From Aggregicoccus sp. 17bor-14 (lineage in GTDB: Bacteria; Myxococcota; Myxococcia; Myxococcales; Myxococcaceae), in assembly GCF_009659535.1 (NCBI RefSeq), contig NZ_VJZZ01000001.1, positions 573,424 through 637,423 on the forward strand: a DNA stretch of 64,000 bases. The letters are read 5' to 3'. The position numbers and the translations under genes were made by a program. The notes under the pieces were generated by a model. That model saw only the letters and a program-made list of their open reading frames with translations, did no database searches and had not been told where the DNA came from. Every line of letters starts with the position of its first letter. Positions within the stretch are counted from its first letter, which is position 1. Below are positions 42,821 to 52,089 of this stretch, piece after piece.

Positions 42821-44233
42821 ATGCGCCCCTCCCCTCCTGACTCACGACTCGCCGGTGTGTTCGCGCTGGGGACCTTCCTCGCGCTCGCGGCCTGCACCTG
42901 GGTGCGCCACTCGGACTTCGGCGACGCGCAGCTGTACCGCGTGCTGGTGCGCCACCTGCTCGAGGACGGAACATGGCTGCAGCTGCGCTACCTGCCCGGC
43001 GTCTACCCGCGCTTCTACGAGCACCTGCCCTTCGGCCTCTGGCCCTACGCGCTCGCGGCGCGCGCCTTCGGTGAGGCGGCGCTCCCACCGCTCGCGCTGC
43101 TGATGTGGACGGGGACGCTGCTGCTGGTGCGCCGCGGCGCTGCGCAGCTCGCAGGGCCCTGGGGCGGCGTGGCGGCGATGCTCTCGCTCGCGCTCTGCGA
43201 CAACGTGTTCCTGCGCGCGGGGCAGCCCTTCCTGGATGCGCCGCTGGTGCTGCTCGCGACGGCGGCTGCCCTGCCTCCGCTCCTGGGTGTTCCGCGCGCT
43301 CGCGGCTGGGGCCTCGCGGGGCTGTGCGCCGCGGGCGCCGTCGCGGTGAAGGGCCCTTTCGGGCTGGTGCCCTTCGCGGCCGCGGTGCTCGCGCGGGCGC
43401 TCGTGGAGCGGCGCTGGCGACCTCTGCTCGTGGGCGCGGCGGTGGGGGTGCTCGCGTCCCTGCCCACCCTGCTCTTCCTGCTGCTCAGCCCCGAGTGGCG
43501 GGAGGGCTACGGGCGCCAGCAGCTGCTCGCCTCGGCGGCGGGGCTGCGCACGGATGGGCGCGGCGGGCCCCTCATGCCCTTTCGCACCGCCGTCTCGCGC
43601 TTCTGGCCCGGGCTGCCTCTGGCGCTCGCCGGAGGCGTGGTGGCGCTGGGACGGCCGCGCGCGCTCGCGCAGCGCCTGGAGGCGGGGCGCACGGAGGCGC
43701 GGGGCGGGGCGCGCGTGCTGCTGCTCGCCGTGGTGCTCGCGCTCGCGGCGCTGTGCCTGCCGCGCCGCAAGCTCTGGTACCACGCGCTCGTCGCCTTCCC
43801 GCTGCTCGCGATGCTCGCGGGCGCGGGCGTGGGTCCGTGGCTCGAGCGGGCGCTCGCGGCGCCTCAGCGCGCACGCCGCGCGGTGTTGGGGCTCGGGCTG
43901 CTCTTCGTGCTCGCCGCGGGGGCCTCACTCGCGGGGCTTCGCAGTGTGCTGATGAGCGCGCCATGCGTCGTGTCCCGGGAGCTCTCCGGGGCGTTCGACC
44001 GCGTGCCCGCGGGGACGGCGCTCCTCGTGGTGAGCGAGAAGCCTGACTGGGACATGCTCTCCACGCTCGCGGCGGAGCGGCGGCTGGTGCCGTGGCCCGT
44101 GGGGTCCATCTCCGAGCCGCTGCCCACGGGGGTTGAAGAGCCGCGGCTTGCGCTGGTGCGCGCGGAGCTGCCAGTGGCGGCGGAGTGGACGTTGATCGCA
44201 GAAGCACGTGGGTGGCGGCTCGTGCAGCGATGA
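42821..44233 (+). CDS. ArnT-like integral membrane glycosyltransferase
   Basis: A 470-residue membrane protein of the GT-C type (dolichyl-phosphate-mannose or ArnT-like). It has about ten hydrophobic segments and the luminal acidic motif after the first span (WVRHSDFGDAQLYRVLVRHLLEDG), which in this superfamily holds the catalytic Asp. A second conserved part reads FYEHLPFGLWPYALAARAFGEAALPPLALL. It probably moves a sugar from a polyprenyl carrier to a lipid or protein on the outer face of the inner membrane. The ATG at 42821 has no strong ribosome site. Confidence 0.82.
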   Translation: MRPSPPDSRLAGVFALGTFLALAACTWVRHSDFGDAQLYRVLVRHLLEDGTWLQLRYLPGVYPRFYEHLPFGLWPYALAARAFGEAALPPLALLMWTGTLLLVRRGAAQLAGPWGGVAAMLSLALCDNVFLRAGQPFLDAPLVLLATAAALPPLLGVPRARGWGLAGLCAAGAVAVKGPFGLVPFAAAVLARALVERRWRPLLVGAAVGVLASLPTLLFLLLSPEWREGYGRQQLLASAAGLRTDGRGGPLMPFRTAVSRFWPGLPLALAGGVVALGRPRALAQRLEAGRTEARGGARVLLLAVVLALAALCLPRRKLWYHALVAFPLLAMLAGAGVGPWLERALAAPQRARRAVLGLGLLFVLAAGASLAGLRSVLMSAPCVVSRELSGAFDRVPAGTALLVVSEKPDWDMLSTLAAERRLVPWPVGSISEPLPTGVEEPRLALVRAELPVAAEWTLIAEARGWRLVQR

Positions 44234-44257
44234 GGGATGCGCGGGAAGGACGCACTT

Positions 44258-44290
44258 CCCTCACCCTTTCCCTCTCCCAGGGGGAGAGGG
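44258..44290. terminator. Palindromic repeat between convergent genes, second copy
   Basis: CCCTCACCC then CCCTCTCCC-AG-GGGGAGAGGG, almost the same as the element at 9450-9482 and again about 25 bases after a plus-strand stop codon and just before a minus-strand gene end. The 9-bp arms leave a 3-base loop. A bidirectional terminator or dispersed repeat is likely. Confidence 0.5.
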
Positions 44291-44324
44291 GACGGCTGCG
44301 CTCACTCGCCGTCAGGAAAAGGCC

Positions 44325-44789
44325 TCAGCGGCGGTACACGTCCGGGTCCCAGCGCTCCATGAAGCGATCCGGCGCGGAGAGCGGCGTGAAGCCGTGCTTC
44401 GCGTAGAGGCCGTGCGCATCGCGCGTGGCGAGCATGAAGCGCCGGAAGCCCTGCAGCTGCGGGTGCGCGAAGAGCACCTCCATCAGCCACTGGCCGAGGC
44501 CCTGGCCACGCAAGCCCTCGTCCACGAACACGTCCGCGAGGTAGCCGAAGGTGGCGCAGTCCGTGACCACCCGGGCGAAGCCCACCTGGCGCGCCGGCCG
44601 CCCCTCCTCCGTCCGGTAGAGCCCGAAGCAGAGTGAGTGCTCGATCGCGCGCTGCACCGTCTCCAACGGCACGCCCGGAGACCAGTAGGTGTGCGTGAGG
44701 AACGCGTGGATCAAGGGCACATCCAGCAGCGCCCGCTCCGTGCTCACCAGGAACTCGCCGCGGCGCTGCTCGTAGGGCGCGGAGCGCAT
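44325..44789 (-). CDS. GNAT family N-acetyltransferase
   Basis: A 154-residue acetyltransferase. The acetyl-CoA-binding motif is ADVFVDEGLRGQGLGQWLMEVL, where R/Q-x-x-G-x-G/A appears as RGQGLG. The C-terminal strand is MLATRDAHGLYAKHGFTPL. The substrate is unknown. It follows the sugar transferase gene on the same strand after a gap of only 4 bp, so it belongs to the same transcript and may acetylate a sugar or a small molecule of the surface pathway. Confidence 0.88.
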   Translation of the reverse strand: MRSAPYEQRRGEFLVSTERALLDVPLIHAFLTHTYWSPGVPLETVQRAIEHSLCFGLYRTEEGRPARQVGFARVVTDCATFGYLADVFVDEGLRGQGLGQWLMEVLFAHPQLQGFRRFMLATRDAHGLYAKHGFTPLSAPDRFMERWDPDVYRR

Positions 44790-44793
44790 CGCG

Positions 44794-46185
44794 CTAGTAC
44801 GCGTTCTTCGAGAGGAAGCCGCCCAGCGCGGTGCGGGTGAGGATCTTCAGGTCCATCATCAGCGACCAGTTCTCGATGTAGTACAGGTCGTACTCGATGC
44901 GCTTCTGGATGGACGTCTGGCCGCGCAGCCCGTTCACCTGGGCCCAGCCGGTGATGCCCGCCTTCACCTTGTGGCGCAGGTGGTAGCGCGGGATCTGCCG
45001 CTTGAACTCCTCGATGAACACGGGGCGCTCGGGGCGCGGGCCCACGAGGCTCATGTCCCCCACCAGCACGTTGAGCAGCTGGGGCAGCTCGTCGATGGAG
45101 GTGCGGCGCAGGAAGGTCCCGATGGGCGTGCGGCGCGGGTCGTCCTTCCGGGCCATGGCGGCGCCCGCGAGCTCGGCGTCCACGCGCATGGTGCGGAACT
45201 TGAGGATGTGGAAGGTGCGCCCGTCCAGCCCCATCCGCTCCTGCTTGTAGAGCACGGGGCCTGCGCTGGTGAGCTTCACCAGCAGCGCCGTCACCGCCAT
45301 CACGGGCGCGGCGAGCAGCAGCGCGAGCAGCGAGAAGAGGACGTCGAAGGCGCGCTTGGCGACGAGGTTCCAGCCGTCCAGCGGCGCGCTCTGCAGGTTG
45401 ATGATGGGCAGCCCGCCGAACTCCTCGAGCCCGCCGCACAGCGTGATGTACTGGTAGAGGTCCGGCACCACCTTCACGTCCACGGTGCGCAGCGCCAGCT
45501 GCTCCATCAGCCGCTTCACCAGGGACTGGTCCTCGATGGGCAGCGCGATGACCACCTGGTCCACCGGCTGGCGGTCCAGCACCTCGTCCACCGCGTCTGC
45601 CGTGGCCACCACCGGGACGCCGGCGAGCTGGCCCCCGACCTGCTCGGCGCGCTGGCCGAGCACGCCGGTGACGCGGAAGCCCAGCTCGCGGTGGCTCTCC
45701 ACCGTGCGGATAACGCGCTCGCCCAGGTCCCCCGCGCCGACCACCAGGATGGTCTTCAGGTTGTAGCCGCGGCGGCGCACCTCGGCGAGCGCCTGGCGGA
45801 ACAGGAGCCGCGTCACCGACACGCCCACGAAGGCGTAGCCCACGAAGAGCGCGAGCGTGAGGCGGCTGTAGCGATCCCGCGTGAAGTAGGTCAGCGCGAC
45901 CAGGATGAGGGCCGCGGTGATGGTGGCCTTGAAGACCTCGAACACCTCGCCGATGTTCGTGCGCACCCGGTTGGTGACGTAGAGGCGCGCCTTGTTGAAG
46001 GTCACCGGGAAGATGACCAGCACCATGGCGAGCGACACCAGCGTGTCCTGCCAGGTGGGCAGCGTCTCGTAGGGCAGCAGCCCCGAGAAGCGGGTGAGGA
46101 ACGCGAGCGCGAAGGCGAATGCGAGCACCACCACGTCGGTGGCGATCTTGACGGACGTGTAGAAGCGCTGGAACCGACTGAACAC
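44794..46185 (-). CDS. Undecaprenyl-phosphate glucose phosphotransferase (WcaJ/EpsZ type)
   Basis: A 463-residue inner-membrane protein that loads the first sugar phosphate onto undecaprenyl phosphate for exopolysaccharide synthesis. The N-terminal half has four or five spans and a CoA-binding-like Rossmann domain (TILVVGAGDLGERVIRTVESHRELGFRVTGVLG). The catalytic domain is the bacterial sugar-transferase module: KRAFDVLFSLLALLLAAPVM, GPVLYKQERMGLDGRTFHILKFRTM, SLVGPRPERP and KAGITGWAQVNGLRG. The GTG at 46185 has AGGAG 8 bases upstream and skips 31 in-frame residues of poor quality. In M. xanthus such a protein (EpsZ) starts exopolysaccharide synthesis. Confidence 0.92.
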   Translation of the reverse strand: MFSRFQRFYTSVKIATDVVVLAFAFALAFLTRFSGLLPYETLPTWQDTLVSLAMVLVIFPVTFNKARLYVTNRVRTNIGEVFEVFKATITAALILVALTYFTRDRYSRLTLALFVGYAFVGVSVTRLLFRQALAEVRRRGYNLKTILVVGAGDLGERVIRTVESHRELGFRVTGVLGQRAEQVGGQLAGVPVVATADAVDEVLDRQPVDQVVIALPIEDQSLVKRLMEQLALRTVDVKVVPDLYQYITLCGGLEEFGGLPIINLQSAPLDGWNLVAKRAFDVLFSLLALLLAAPVMAVTALLVKLTSAGPVLYKQERMGLDGRTFHILKFRTMRVDAELAGAAMARKDDPRRTPIGTFLRRTSIDELPQLLNVLVGDMSLVGPRPERPVFIEEFKRQIPRYHLRHKVKAGITGWAQVNGLRGQTSIQKRIEYDLYYIENWSLMMDLKILTRTALGGFLSKNAY

Positions 46186-46360
46186 GCCTGATGCTCCTGT
46201 GGGCGCGGCGAAGGGCCACGCCCGGACCTGCAAGAGCCGAACCTGCCAGAGCCCTCTGCAGCGCGCGCGATGTACCACGCCAAATCACGCAAATCCAGCC
46301 AACCTCCCCGGCTGGAGGGGGTTCAGCCACGGGAGGCTGAGGGCTGCCCTGACAGCCCTG

Positions 46361-47485
46361 TCAGGGCGTGCGCGGCTCCGAGAGCAGCGCGTCGACGTGG
46401 CGCTGCACGGCCGCCTGGAACGCGGCCACGGAGAAGCGCTCCGCCTGCCTGCGGGCGTGGGCCGGCTGGAAGCCTGCCTCCCAGGCGTCGAAGGCGCGCA
46501 CCGCCTGGGCGAGCGAGGCGGGGGTCTGCTCGGCGAAGAAGAGGCCGGTCTCTGCGGTCACCGTCTCCAGCGCCCCACCCCGCCCCAGCGCAATCACGGG
46601 CCGGCCGGTGGCCTGCGCCTCGAGCGGGGTGAGGCCGAAGTCCTCCTCGGCGGTGAAGACGAGCGCGCGCGCGTCCCGGTACAGCGAGGGCAGCTGCGCG
46701 TCCGGCACGGGCCCGAGGAAGCGGATGTTCGCGGGCAGCGGTCCCGAGGTGAGGCGCGCGGCCTCCTGGCCGGTGCCCACCACCCACAGCGGCGCGCCCA
46801 GCTGCGCGAAGGCCTCGAGCGCCACGTCCAGCCGCTTGTAGGGCGCGAAGGCGCCGAGCCAGAGGAAGTAGCCGCCCTGGCCGGTGCCCTCGAGCGGCGC
46901 GGCGCAGAAGCGCGAGAGCTCCACCGGCGGGTGGACGACGGCCGCGTCGCGGTCCCAGAAGCGGCGGATCTTGGCGGCGATGTGGTGGCTGTTGGCGAGG
47001 ATGCGGTCCACGCGCGCGCTGCTGCTGCTCGTGCGATCCCATGCCTGCAGCCAGGGGCGCACCGCGCGCGCTGCGGTGCGCACGGGCAGCGAGGCGCGGC
47101 CCGGGCCGAAGTAGTCGTCGAAGAGATCCCACATGTAGCGCATGGGCGCGTGCACGTAGGCGAGGTGGCGCGCGCCCTCGGGCACGCGGATGCCCTTGGC
47201 CACGCAGTGACTCGAGGAGAGCACCAGGTCGTAGCCCTCGAGCCGGAAGGACTCGATGGCGCGGGGGAACAGCGGCAGGAAGTGGCGGTAGCGCTGCTGG
47301 ATGCCCGGGATGTGCTGAAGGAACGAGGTGTGGATGCGCCGGTCCTCGATGCGCGGCGACACGCTGCCCTTCTTGTAGACCAGGGTGTACAGGTCCGCGG
47401 TGGGGAACAGCTCGCAGAGCGCATCGAGCACGCGCTCGCCGCCGCGGTTGGTGACGAGCCAGTCGTGGACGAGGGCGACCTTCAC
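46361..47485 (-). CDS. GT4 glycosyltransferase
   Basis: A 374-residue cytoplasmic GT-B enzyme. The N-terminal KVALVHDWLVTNRGGERVLDAL segment is the acceptor-side Rossmann start. The donor domain holds YFLWLGAFAPYKRLDVALEAF, ANIRFLGPVPDAQLPSLYRDARALVFTAEEDFGLTPLEAQATGRPVIALGRGGALETV, with the E-x7-E motif of family 4. The GTG at 47485 gives the standard N-terminus. The gene is divergent from the next glycosyltransferase, with 117 bp between them. It probably extends the repeat unit started by the sugar transferase. Confidence 0.9.
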   Translation of the reverse strand: MKVALVHDWLVTNRGGERVLDALCELFPTADLYTLVYKKGSVSPRIEDRRIHTSFLQHIPGIQQRYRHFLPLFPRAIESFRLEGYDLVLSSSHCVAKGIRVPEGARHLAYVHAPMRYMWDLFDDYFGPGRASLPVRTAARAVRPWLQAWDRTSSSSARVDRILANSHHIAAKIRRFWDRDAAVVHPPVELSRFCAAPLEGTGQGGYFLWLGAFAPYKRLDVALEAFAQLGAPLWVVGTGQEAARLTSGPLPANIRFLGPVPDAQLPSLYRDARALVFTAEEDFGLTPLEAQATGRPVIALGRGGALETVTAETGLFFAEQTPASLAQAVRAFDAWEAGFQPAHARRQAERFSVAAFQAAVQRHVDALLSEPRTP

Positions 47486-47602
47486 GGGGCGCGCCTTGTA
47501 GCACCAGGCCCTGAAGATGCCACACGAGATGCCACGCGCCGTCGCGCGCGCAAGGCCGCTCCCCTTCCCACCGGGCGCGCCGGGTGTGCTAGGCCGCGAG
47601 GC

Positions 47603-48694
47603 GTGCCGAGCGTCCTCCTCGATTTGCGCATGGTGCACGGCCGTCTGCACGGCATTGCCCGCTACGCCCTGGAGCTGGCGCGGCGGCTGCCCGCGCTCGC
47701 CCCCGACTGGCGCTTCAGCGCGCTGGTGCCCGCGGGCGGCCTTCCCGCGGGGCTCGGCGCGCTCGCCCCGCGCATCTCGCTGCACCCGAGCCGCGCCCCC
47801 TTCCTCTCGCTCCTCGAGCAGCCCCTGCTGCTCGCCGAGCTCACGCGGCTCTCGCCGGACCTCTTCCACGCGACGAGCTTCTCGCTCCCGTTGCTGTGGC
47901 CGGGGAAGCTCGTCGCCACGCTGCACGACGCGAACCACCTCGCGCTGCCCGAGCTCTACGGCCCGGGGCGCCGCGCCTACTACCGGCTCGTGGTGGGGCC
48001 GCGCGCGCGCCGCGCCTCGGCGCTGCTCACCGTCTCCGACTTCTCGCGCGAGGAGCTCGCGCGCCACCTCGGGCTCAGCCCCTACCGGCTGCAGGTGATC
48101 GCCCCCGGCGTGGACGCGGGCTTCGCGCCCCCCACCGCGGCCCAGGCGCAGGCCTTCCGCGCAGCGCACGGGCTGCCCGCGCGCTACCTCGCGGTGGTGG
48201 GCAACCCCAAGCCCCACAAGAACCTCGCCCTGCTCGCGCAGCTCGCGGCGGAGTGGCCCGTGCCCCTGGTGCTGCTCGCGGGCCAGGGCACGCGCGAGGC
48301 GCTCGGCTTTCCCGCGAGCACGCGCGAGCTCGCAGACCTCCCCGAGGAGCAGATGCCGCTGTTCTACGGGGCCGCGACCGCCCTCCTGATGCCCTCGCGC
48401 TACGAGGGCTTCGGCCTGCCTGCGCTCGAGGCGCTCGCCTGCGGCTGCCCGGTCGTGGCCTCCACGGGCTCGGCGGTGCACGAGGTGACGGGCAGCGCAG
48501 CGGTGCTGCTGCCACCGGACGACGAGGGAGCCTGGCGCGAGGCGGTGCTGCACCTGCTGCGAGACGACGCCCAGCGTGCGGACCTGCGCGCGCGCGGCCT
48601 GGAGCGCGCGGCCCGCTTCAGCTGGGAGGACTGTGCGCGGCGGACCCTGGCGGCATATGCGCGCGCACTCGAGGCACCAGCGCGAGCCCCATGA
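47603..48694 (+). CDS. GT4 glycosyltransferase
   Basis: A 363-residue GT-B enzyme. It starts VPSVLLDLRMVHGRLHGIARYALELARRLP (GTG at 47603, in frame with typical family N-termini). The donor site is YLAVVGNPKPHKNLALLAQLA and MPLFYGAATALLMPSRYEGFGLPALEALACGCPVVAS, with E-x7-E. The last 77 bp of the gene overlap the end of the O-antigen ligase gene on the other strand. Sugar specificity cannot be told. Confidence 0.9.
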   Translation: MPSVLLDLRMVHGRLHGIARYALELARRLPALAPDWRFSALVPAGGLPAGLGALAPRISLHPSRAPFLSLLEQPLLLAELTRLSPDLFHATSFSLPLLWPGKLVATLHDANHLALPELYGPGRRAYYRLVVGPRARRASALLTVSDFSREELARHLGLSPYRLQVIAPGVDAGFAPPTAAQAQAFRAAHGLPARYLAVVGNPKPHKNLALLAQLAAEWPVPLVLLAGQGTREALGFPASTRELADLPEEQMPLFYGAATALLMPSRYEGFGLPALEALACGCPVVASTGSAVHEVTGSAAVLLPPDDEGAWREAVLHLLRDDAQRADLRARGLERAARFSWEDCARRTLAAYARALEAPARAP

Positions 48695-49880
48695 CCAGCG
48701 GCAGCGCCGCGGACACCTGCGCGTGGAAGAGCGGATCGTGCACGGCGCTCAGCACGCAGAAGAAGGCGAGCGCGCCCAGGCCTGCGAGCCCCTCGGCGCT
48801 GTCGCGCGACATCCGCCGGGCGAGCGCCACCCCGAGCAGCACGAAGAGCAGCGCCCCCACCATCCCGGTCTCCGCCGCCATGCTCAGCAGCTGGTTGTGC
48901 GCCTTGCCGGCGTTGCTCAGCACGTAGTCGGGCGTGTCCGGCCCGGCGAAGCGCGAGGGCCGGAAGCGCCCGGGCCCCACCCCCGCGATGGGGTGCGCCC
49001 GCACGGCGCGCAGGCCCGTGGCCAGGATGGCGCTGCGATCCCCCGAGCCCTCGGACGTGAGGCTCGAGCGGAAGCGCTCGCGCAGCGGCGCGACCAGCCC
49101 CAGCGCGAGCACGGCCGCCAGCGCGAGCGCCGCGCAGGCCGCGAGCGCCGTCCTGCGGGGCAACCCCAGCAGCAGCATCAGCCCCAGCGCCACGACGAGG
49201 CTCGCCGCCGCCGCGCGCGCGTAGGGAAAGAGCCCGACCGACACCAGCCCCACCAGGGCCACCGCGAGCGCGAAGGCGCGCTCGCGCCCACGCAGCCGCA
49301 GCCCGAGCGCGAAGGCCGCCACCACCGCGAAGCCGCCGACGTGCGCGAACTTGAGCCGGTGCAGCGGCAGCCCGCCGCCCATGAAGCGCCCGGGCGCGCC
49401 CGGCACCTCCTCGTAGACGCGGTCGAGGGGAAGCCGCGTCCAGCGCAGCCACTGCAGCCGCTCGAGCGAGGGCCATAGCCCGTAGTACTGCAGCGCCGCG
49501 AGCGCGCACGAGACGAGGAAGAGCGCGCCCAGCCCCAGCGCGAGGCGCCGCCGCTGCGCGGGCGCGAGCAGCGCGAGCGCGAGCGCCGCGACCGGGATGC
49601 CCAGGAAGTCGAGGGTGCGCGCGACGCCCGTGCCGCTGGGCGGGTGGCCCGCGAGCGTGGGGGCGAGCAGCGCCCAGAGCAGGAACGCGAGCAGCGCGGC
49701 CCCCTCGCGCAGCAACGGGCGCGGCGCGGGCCGCACCGCGCGCAGCCAGGCGAGCGCGCCCACCGCGCACAGGGCCATTCCCACGGGCGCGAGCGCCTCG
49801 AGCCAGAGGCAGCCGGCGCCCCACAGCGCGAGCCCTCCCGCGAAGAGGGTGGAGAGCGGCGAAGCGCGCGCAGGGCTCAT
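48618..49880 (-). CDS. O-antigen ligase/polymerase family membrane protein
   Basis: A 420-residue protein with about ten hydrophobic spans and one large periplasmic loop carrying RAILATGLRAVRAHPIAGVGPGRFR and NAGKAHNQLLSMAAETGMVGALLFVLLGVAL, the Wzy_C/WaaL signature region with the His of H-N-x-x-L. It either ligates O-antigen to lipid A-core or polymerises repeat units; ligase is favoured because it is co-transcribed with lptF and lptG. The ATG overlaps the lptG stop by 4 bp. Its 3' end overlaps a glycosyltransferase gene on the other strand by 77 bp. Confidence 0.85.
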   Translation of the reverse strand: MSPARASPLSTLFAGGLALWGAGCLWLEALAPVGMALCAVGALAWLRAVRPAPRPLLREGAALLAFLLWALLAPTLAGHPPSGTGVARTLDFLGIPVAALALALLAPAQRRRLALGLGALFLVSCALAALQYYGLWPSLERLQWLRWTRLPLDRVYEEVPGAPGRFMGGGLPLHRLKFAHVGGFAVVAAFALGLRLRGRERAFALAVALVGLVSVGLFPYARAAAASLVVALGLMLLLGLPRRTALAACAALALAAVLALGLVAPLRERFRSSLTSEGSGDRSAILATGLRAVRAHPIAGVGPGRFRPSRFAGPDTPDYVLSNAGKAHNQLLSMAAETGMVGALLFVLLGVALARRMSRDSAEGLAGLGALAFFCVLSAVHDPLFHAQVSAALPLVMGLALVPRVRAHMPPGSAAHSPPS

Positions 49881-50977
49881 CGGGCGGCCCGGCGCTGGAT
49901 GCCCTCGGTGCGAAGCCACAGCACCGCGCTCGCCACCGCCAGCACCAGCGTGGGAGCCCACGCCGCGAGCCACGGGGGCAGGTGCTGGTTGGTGGCCAGC
50001 GTGCGGCCCACCACCATCATTCCCCAGAGCACCACCACCACCACCAGGCCCTCCACCATGGCCATGGTGAGGTGGCCGCGGCGCCCCGGCCTCAGCGCGA
50101 GCCCCACGGCGAGCAGCGCCGCGGGCAGGCCTGCAATCCCGTAGGCGAAGCGGTTGTGCAGCGCGAGGCTGAACAGCGCGGTGGGCAGGCCCACCTCCTT
50201 GCGCGCGTCGAGCTGCTGGCGCAACTGCGGCACGCGCATCTGCTCCGGACGCCCCGGGCGGATGCGGAAGGCGCCCCCGGCCACGCCCAGGTCCACCACC
50301 TCGTGCGCCGCGGAGCGCAGGTGCGTCGCGCCCTCGGGCGTGAAGGTGCGCTCCACCACGCCGGTCAGCTCCCACTGCGTGCCCGCCAGCGGGCGCATCC
50401 GCTGCGCGTCCAGGCGCCGCGCGAGCCGGAAGTCCGAGGTGAGCGTGAGCACCGTCGCGTCCTCGAAGCCCGCCTGGGCGTCGCCGCCGCGCAGGTAGAA
50501 GACGCGGTCGCCCCGGCGAAACCACTGCTTCGGGGTGTAGTAGAAGCGCCAGTCGCCCCAGCGGTTGAAGCGCTGGGTGTTGATCTCGTCGATGCGCCGC
50601 CCCGCGCGCACCACCACGCTCTCGTCGAAGGCGATGAGCCCCAGCCCCAGCACCAGCGCGCACAGCCCGATGGGCAGATACAGCGCCGCGGGGCCGAAGG
50701 TGAGCGCGCGGATCGCCGTCACCTCGCCGCGCTTGCGCAGCGAGGACACCGTGGCCCCGGCCGCGAGCAGCATCGCCGCAGGGCCGAGCTGGTGCGCCGC
50801 GACCAGGGCCTTGTTCGCATAGAGCAGCGCCGCGGCGGCCACCCAGCCCTCGCCGGTGAAGTTGCGGCCCCGGTCCACGAAGTCCGCCACCAGGAAGATG
50901 GCGAGCACCGCGCCGAGGATGCCCACGAAGAACTGGAGATAGGTGCGCACCACGTAGCGCAGCAGCGTGCCCCTCAT
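49877..50977 (-). CDS. lptG: LPS export permease LptG
   Basis: A 366-residue member of the YjgP/YjgQ family. It has two N-terminal spans (YLQFFVGILGAVLAIFLVADFVD), a large periplasmic beta-jellyroll region (about residues 125-255) and four C-terminal spans. With LptF and the LptB ATPase it extracts lipopolysaccharide from the inner membrane. The ATG at 50977 overlaps the lptF stop by 4 bp (ATGA), and its own stop overlaps the ligase start in the same manner. F and G are told apart by order and resemblance only. Confidence 0.87.
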   Translation of the reverse strand: MRGTLLRYVVRTYLQFFVGILGAVLAIFLVADFVDRGRNFTGEGWVAAAALLYANKALVAAHQLGPAAMLLAAGATVSSLRKRGEVTAIRALTFGPAALYLPIGLCALVLGLGLIAFDESVVVRAGRRIDEINTQRFNRWGDWRFYYTPKQWFRRGDRVFYLRGGDAQAGFEDATVLTLTSDFRLARRLDAQRMRPLAGTQWELTGVVERTFTPEGATHLRSAAHEVVDLGVAGGAFRIRPGRPEQMRVPQLRQQLDARKEVGLPTALFSLALHNRFAYGIAGLPAALLAVGLALRPGRRGHLTMAMVEGLVVVVVLWGMMVVGRTLATNQHLPPWLAAWAPTLVLAVASAVLWLRTEGIQRRAAR

Positions 50978-52089
50978 GACGCCGCCCCCTGGCGCCCCAG
51001 CCGCGCGAGCGCGACGAGCCCCAGCCCCGTGAAGAGCACGTTGGGCAGCTGCGCGGCGAGCAGCACCGGCAGGTGGCCCGCCATGGCCTGGGTCTCGAAC
51101 AGCCGCGAGAGCACGTAGTAGGCGACGTAGCTGGAGAGCGTGAGCAGGTAGCCCCGCGCGCGCCCGCCGCGGCGCCGGCCGATGGCCAGGGGTGTGCCCA
51201 GCAGCGCGAAGGACAGCGGCGCGAGCGCGTTGCCGAGCCGGCTGTGGAAGTGCATGAGGAACTGGCGCGGGTCCTCGCCCGCCGCCTCGGCCTCGCGCGC
51301 GGCCTGCAGCAGCTCGCCCGGGGTGAGCTCCTCCTTCGGAGAGCGGAAGCGCTGGTTCTTGCGCCGCAGGGACTCGTCCACGCCCACCGCGATCTCCCCG
51401 CGCTCGAAGTGCACCACGGCGTAGTCGCTCGCGGTGAGGTTCGCGCGGTGCGCCTCGCCGTCCTGCAGCCCCAGGGTCAGCGCCGCGCCGCGCCCCGCGG
51501 TGTTCACCTGGCCCTCGCGCGCGAGCACGAGCAGCGGGGAGGCCGGGTCGCGGTCGTCGTGCATGAGCACGTGCGTCCAGCGCTGGCTCGCCGGCTCCAC
51601 CCCTTCCGCGTACAGCGTGAGATTGCTCAGGTCCTCGTAGAAGACGCCGGGCTTCACGTCCCCCACCACGTTCTTCTTGATGACCTCCTCCACCAGCTGC
51701 TTCATCTGGGTGAGGCCCCAGGGCTCCGCGCTGTAGGCGAGCAGCAGCATCACCCCGCACAGCGCCGAGCCGATGAGCACCGGCGCGCGCACCAGCTGCA
51801 GCGGGCTCACTCCCAGCGCCTGCAGCGCCGTGAGCTCCCGGTCCTCGCTCAGGCGCCCCAGCCCCAGCAGGATGGCCAGCAGGAAGGCGATGGGCAGCGC
51901 CATCACCAGGAAGTGGGGCCCGAGGTAGAGCAGCAGCCTCCCGAAGTCCCCGAGCGTGACGGCCGAGCCCAGCAGCACCTCCGTGCCGCGCAGGAACTGC
52001 ATCACGAAGAGCAGCAGGAACAGGAAGGCCACCCACACCACCAGCGGGACGAGCAGCTCCTCCAGGATGTAGCGCGCGAGCAGCTTCAC
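50974..52089 (-). CDS. lptF: LPS export permease LptF
   Basis: A 371-residue YjgP/YjgQ-family permease. The first span block is LARYILEELLVPLVVWVAFLFLLLFVMQFL. A conserved cytoplasmic-facing segment reads LGLGRLSEDRELTALQALGVSPLQLVRAP, where the LptB ATPase docks. Then follow a periplasmic jellyroll and three C-terminal spans. It starts at GTG 52089, which overlaps the purD stop by 4 bp, so LPS export genes are translated directly behind a purine gene. Confidence 0.88.
   Translation of the reverse strand: MKLLARYILEELLVPLVVWVAFLFLLLFVMQFLRGTEVLLGSAVTLGDFGRLLLYLGPHFLVMALPIAFLLAILLGLGRLSEDRELTALQALGVSPLQLVRAPVLIGSALCGVMLLLAYSAEPWGLTQMKQLVEEVIKKNVVGDVKPGVFYEDLSNLTLYAEGVEPASQRWTHVLMHDDRDPASPLLVLAREGQVNTAGRGAALTLGLQDGEAHRANLTASDYAVVHFERGEIAVGVDESLRRKNQRFRSPKEELTPGELLQAAREAEAAGEDPRQFLMHFHSRLGNALAPLSFALLGTPLAIGRRRGGRARGYLLTLSSYVAYYVLSRLFETQAMAGHLPVLLAAQLPNVLFTGLGLVALARLGRQGAAS

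Noticed and set aside
49877-52036. A single long protein reading through from inside lptF into lptG
   Set aside because: The upstream part is out-of-frame noise over the lptF gene, and the real lptG begins at the ATGA overlap at 50977 with a typical first membrane span.
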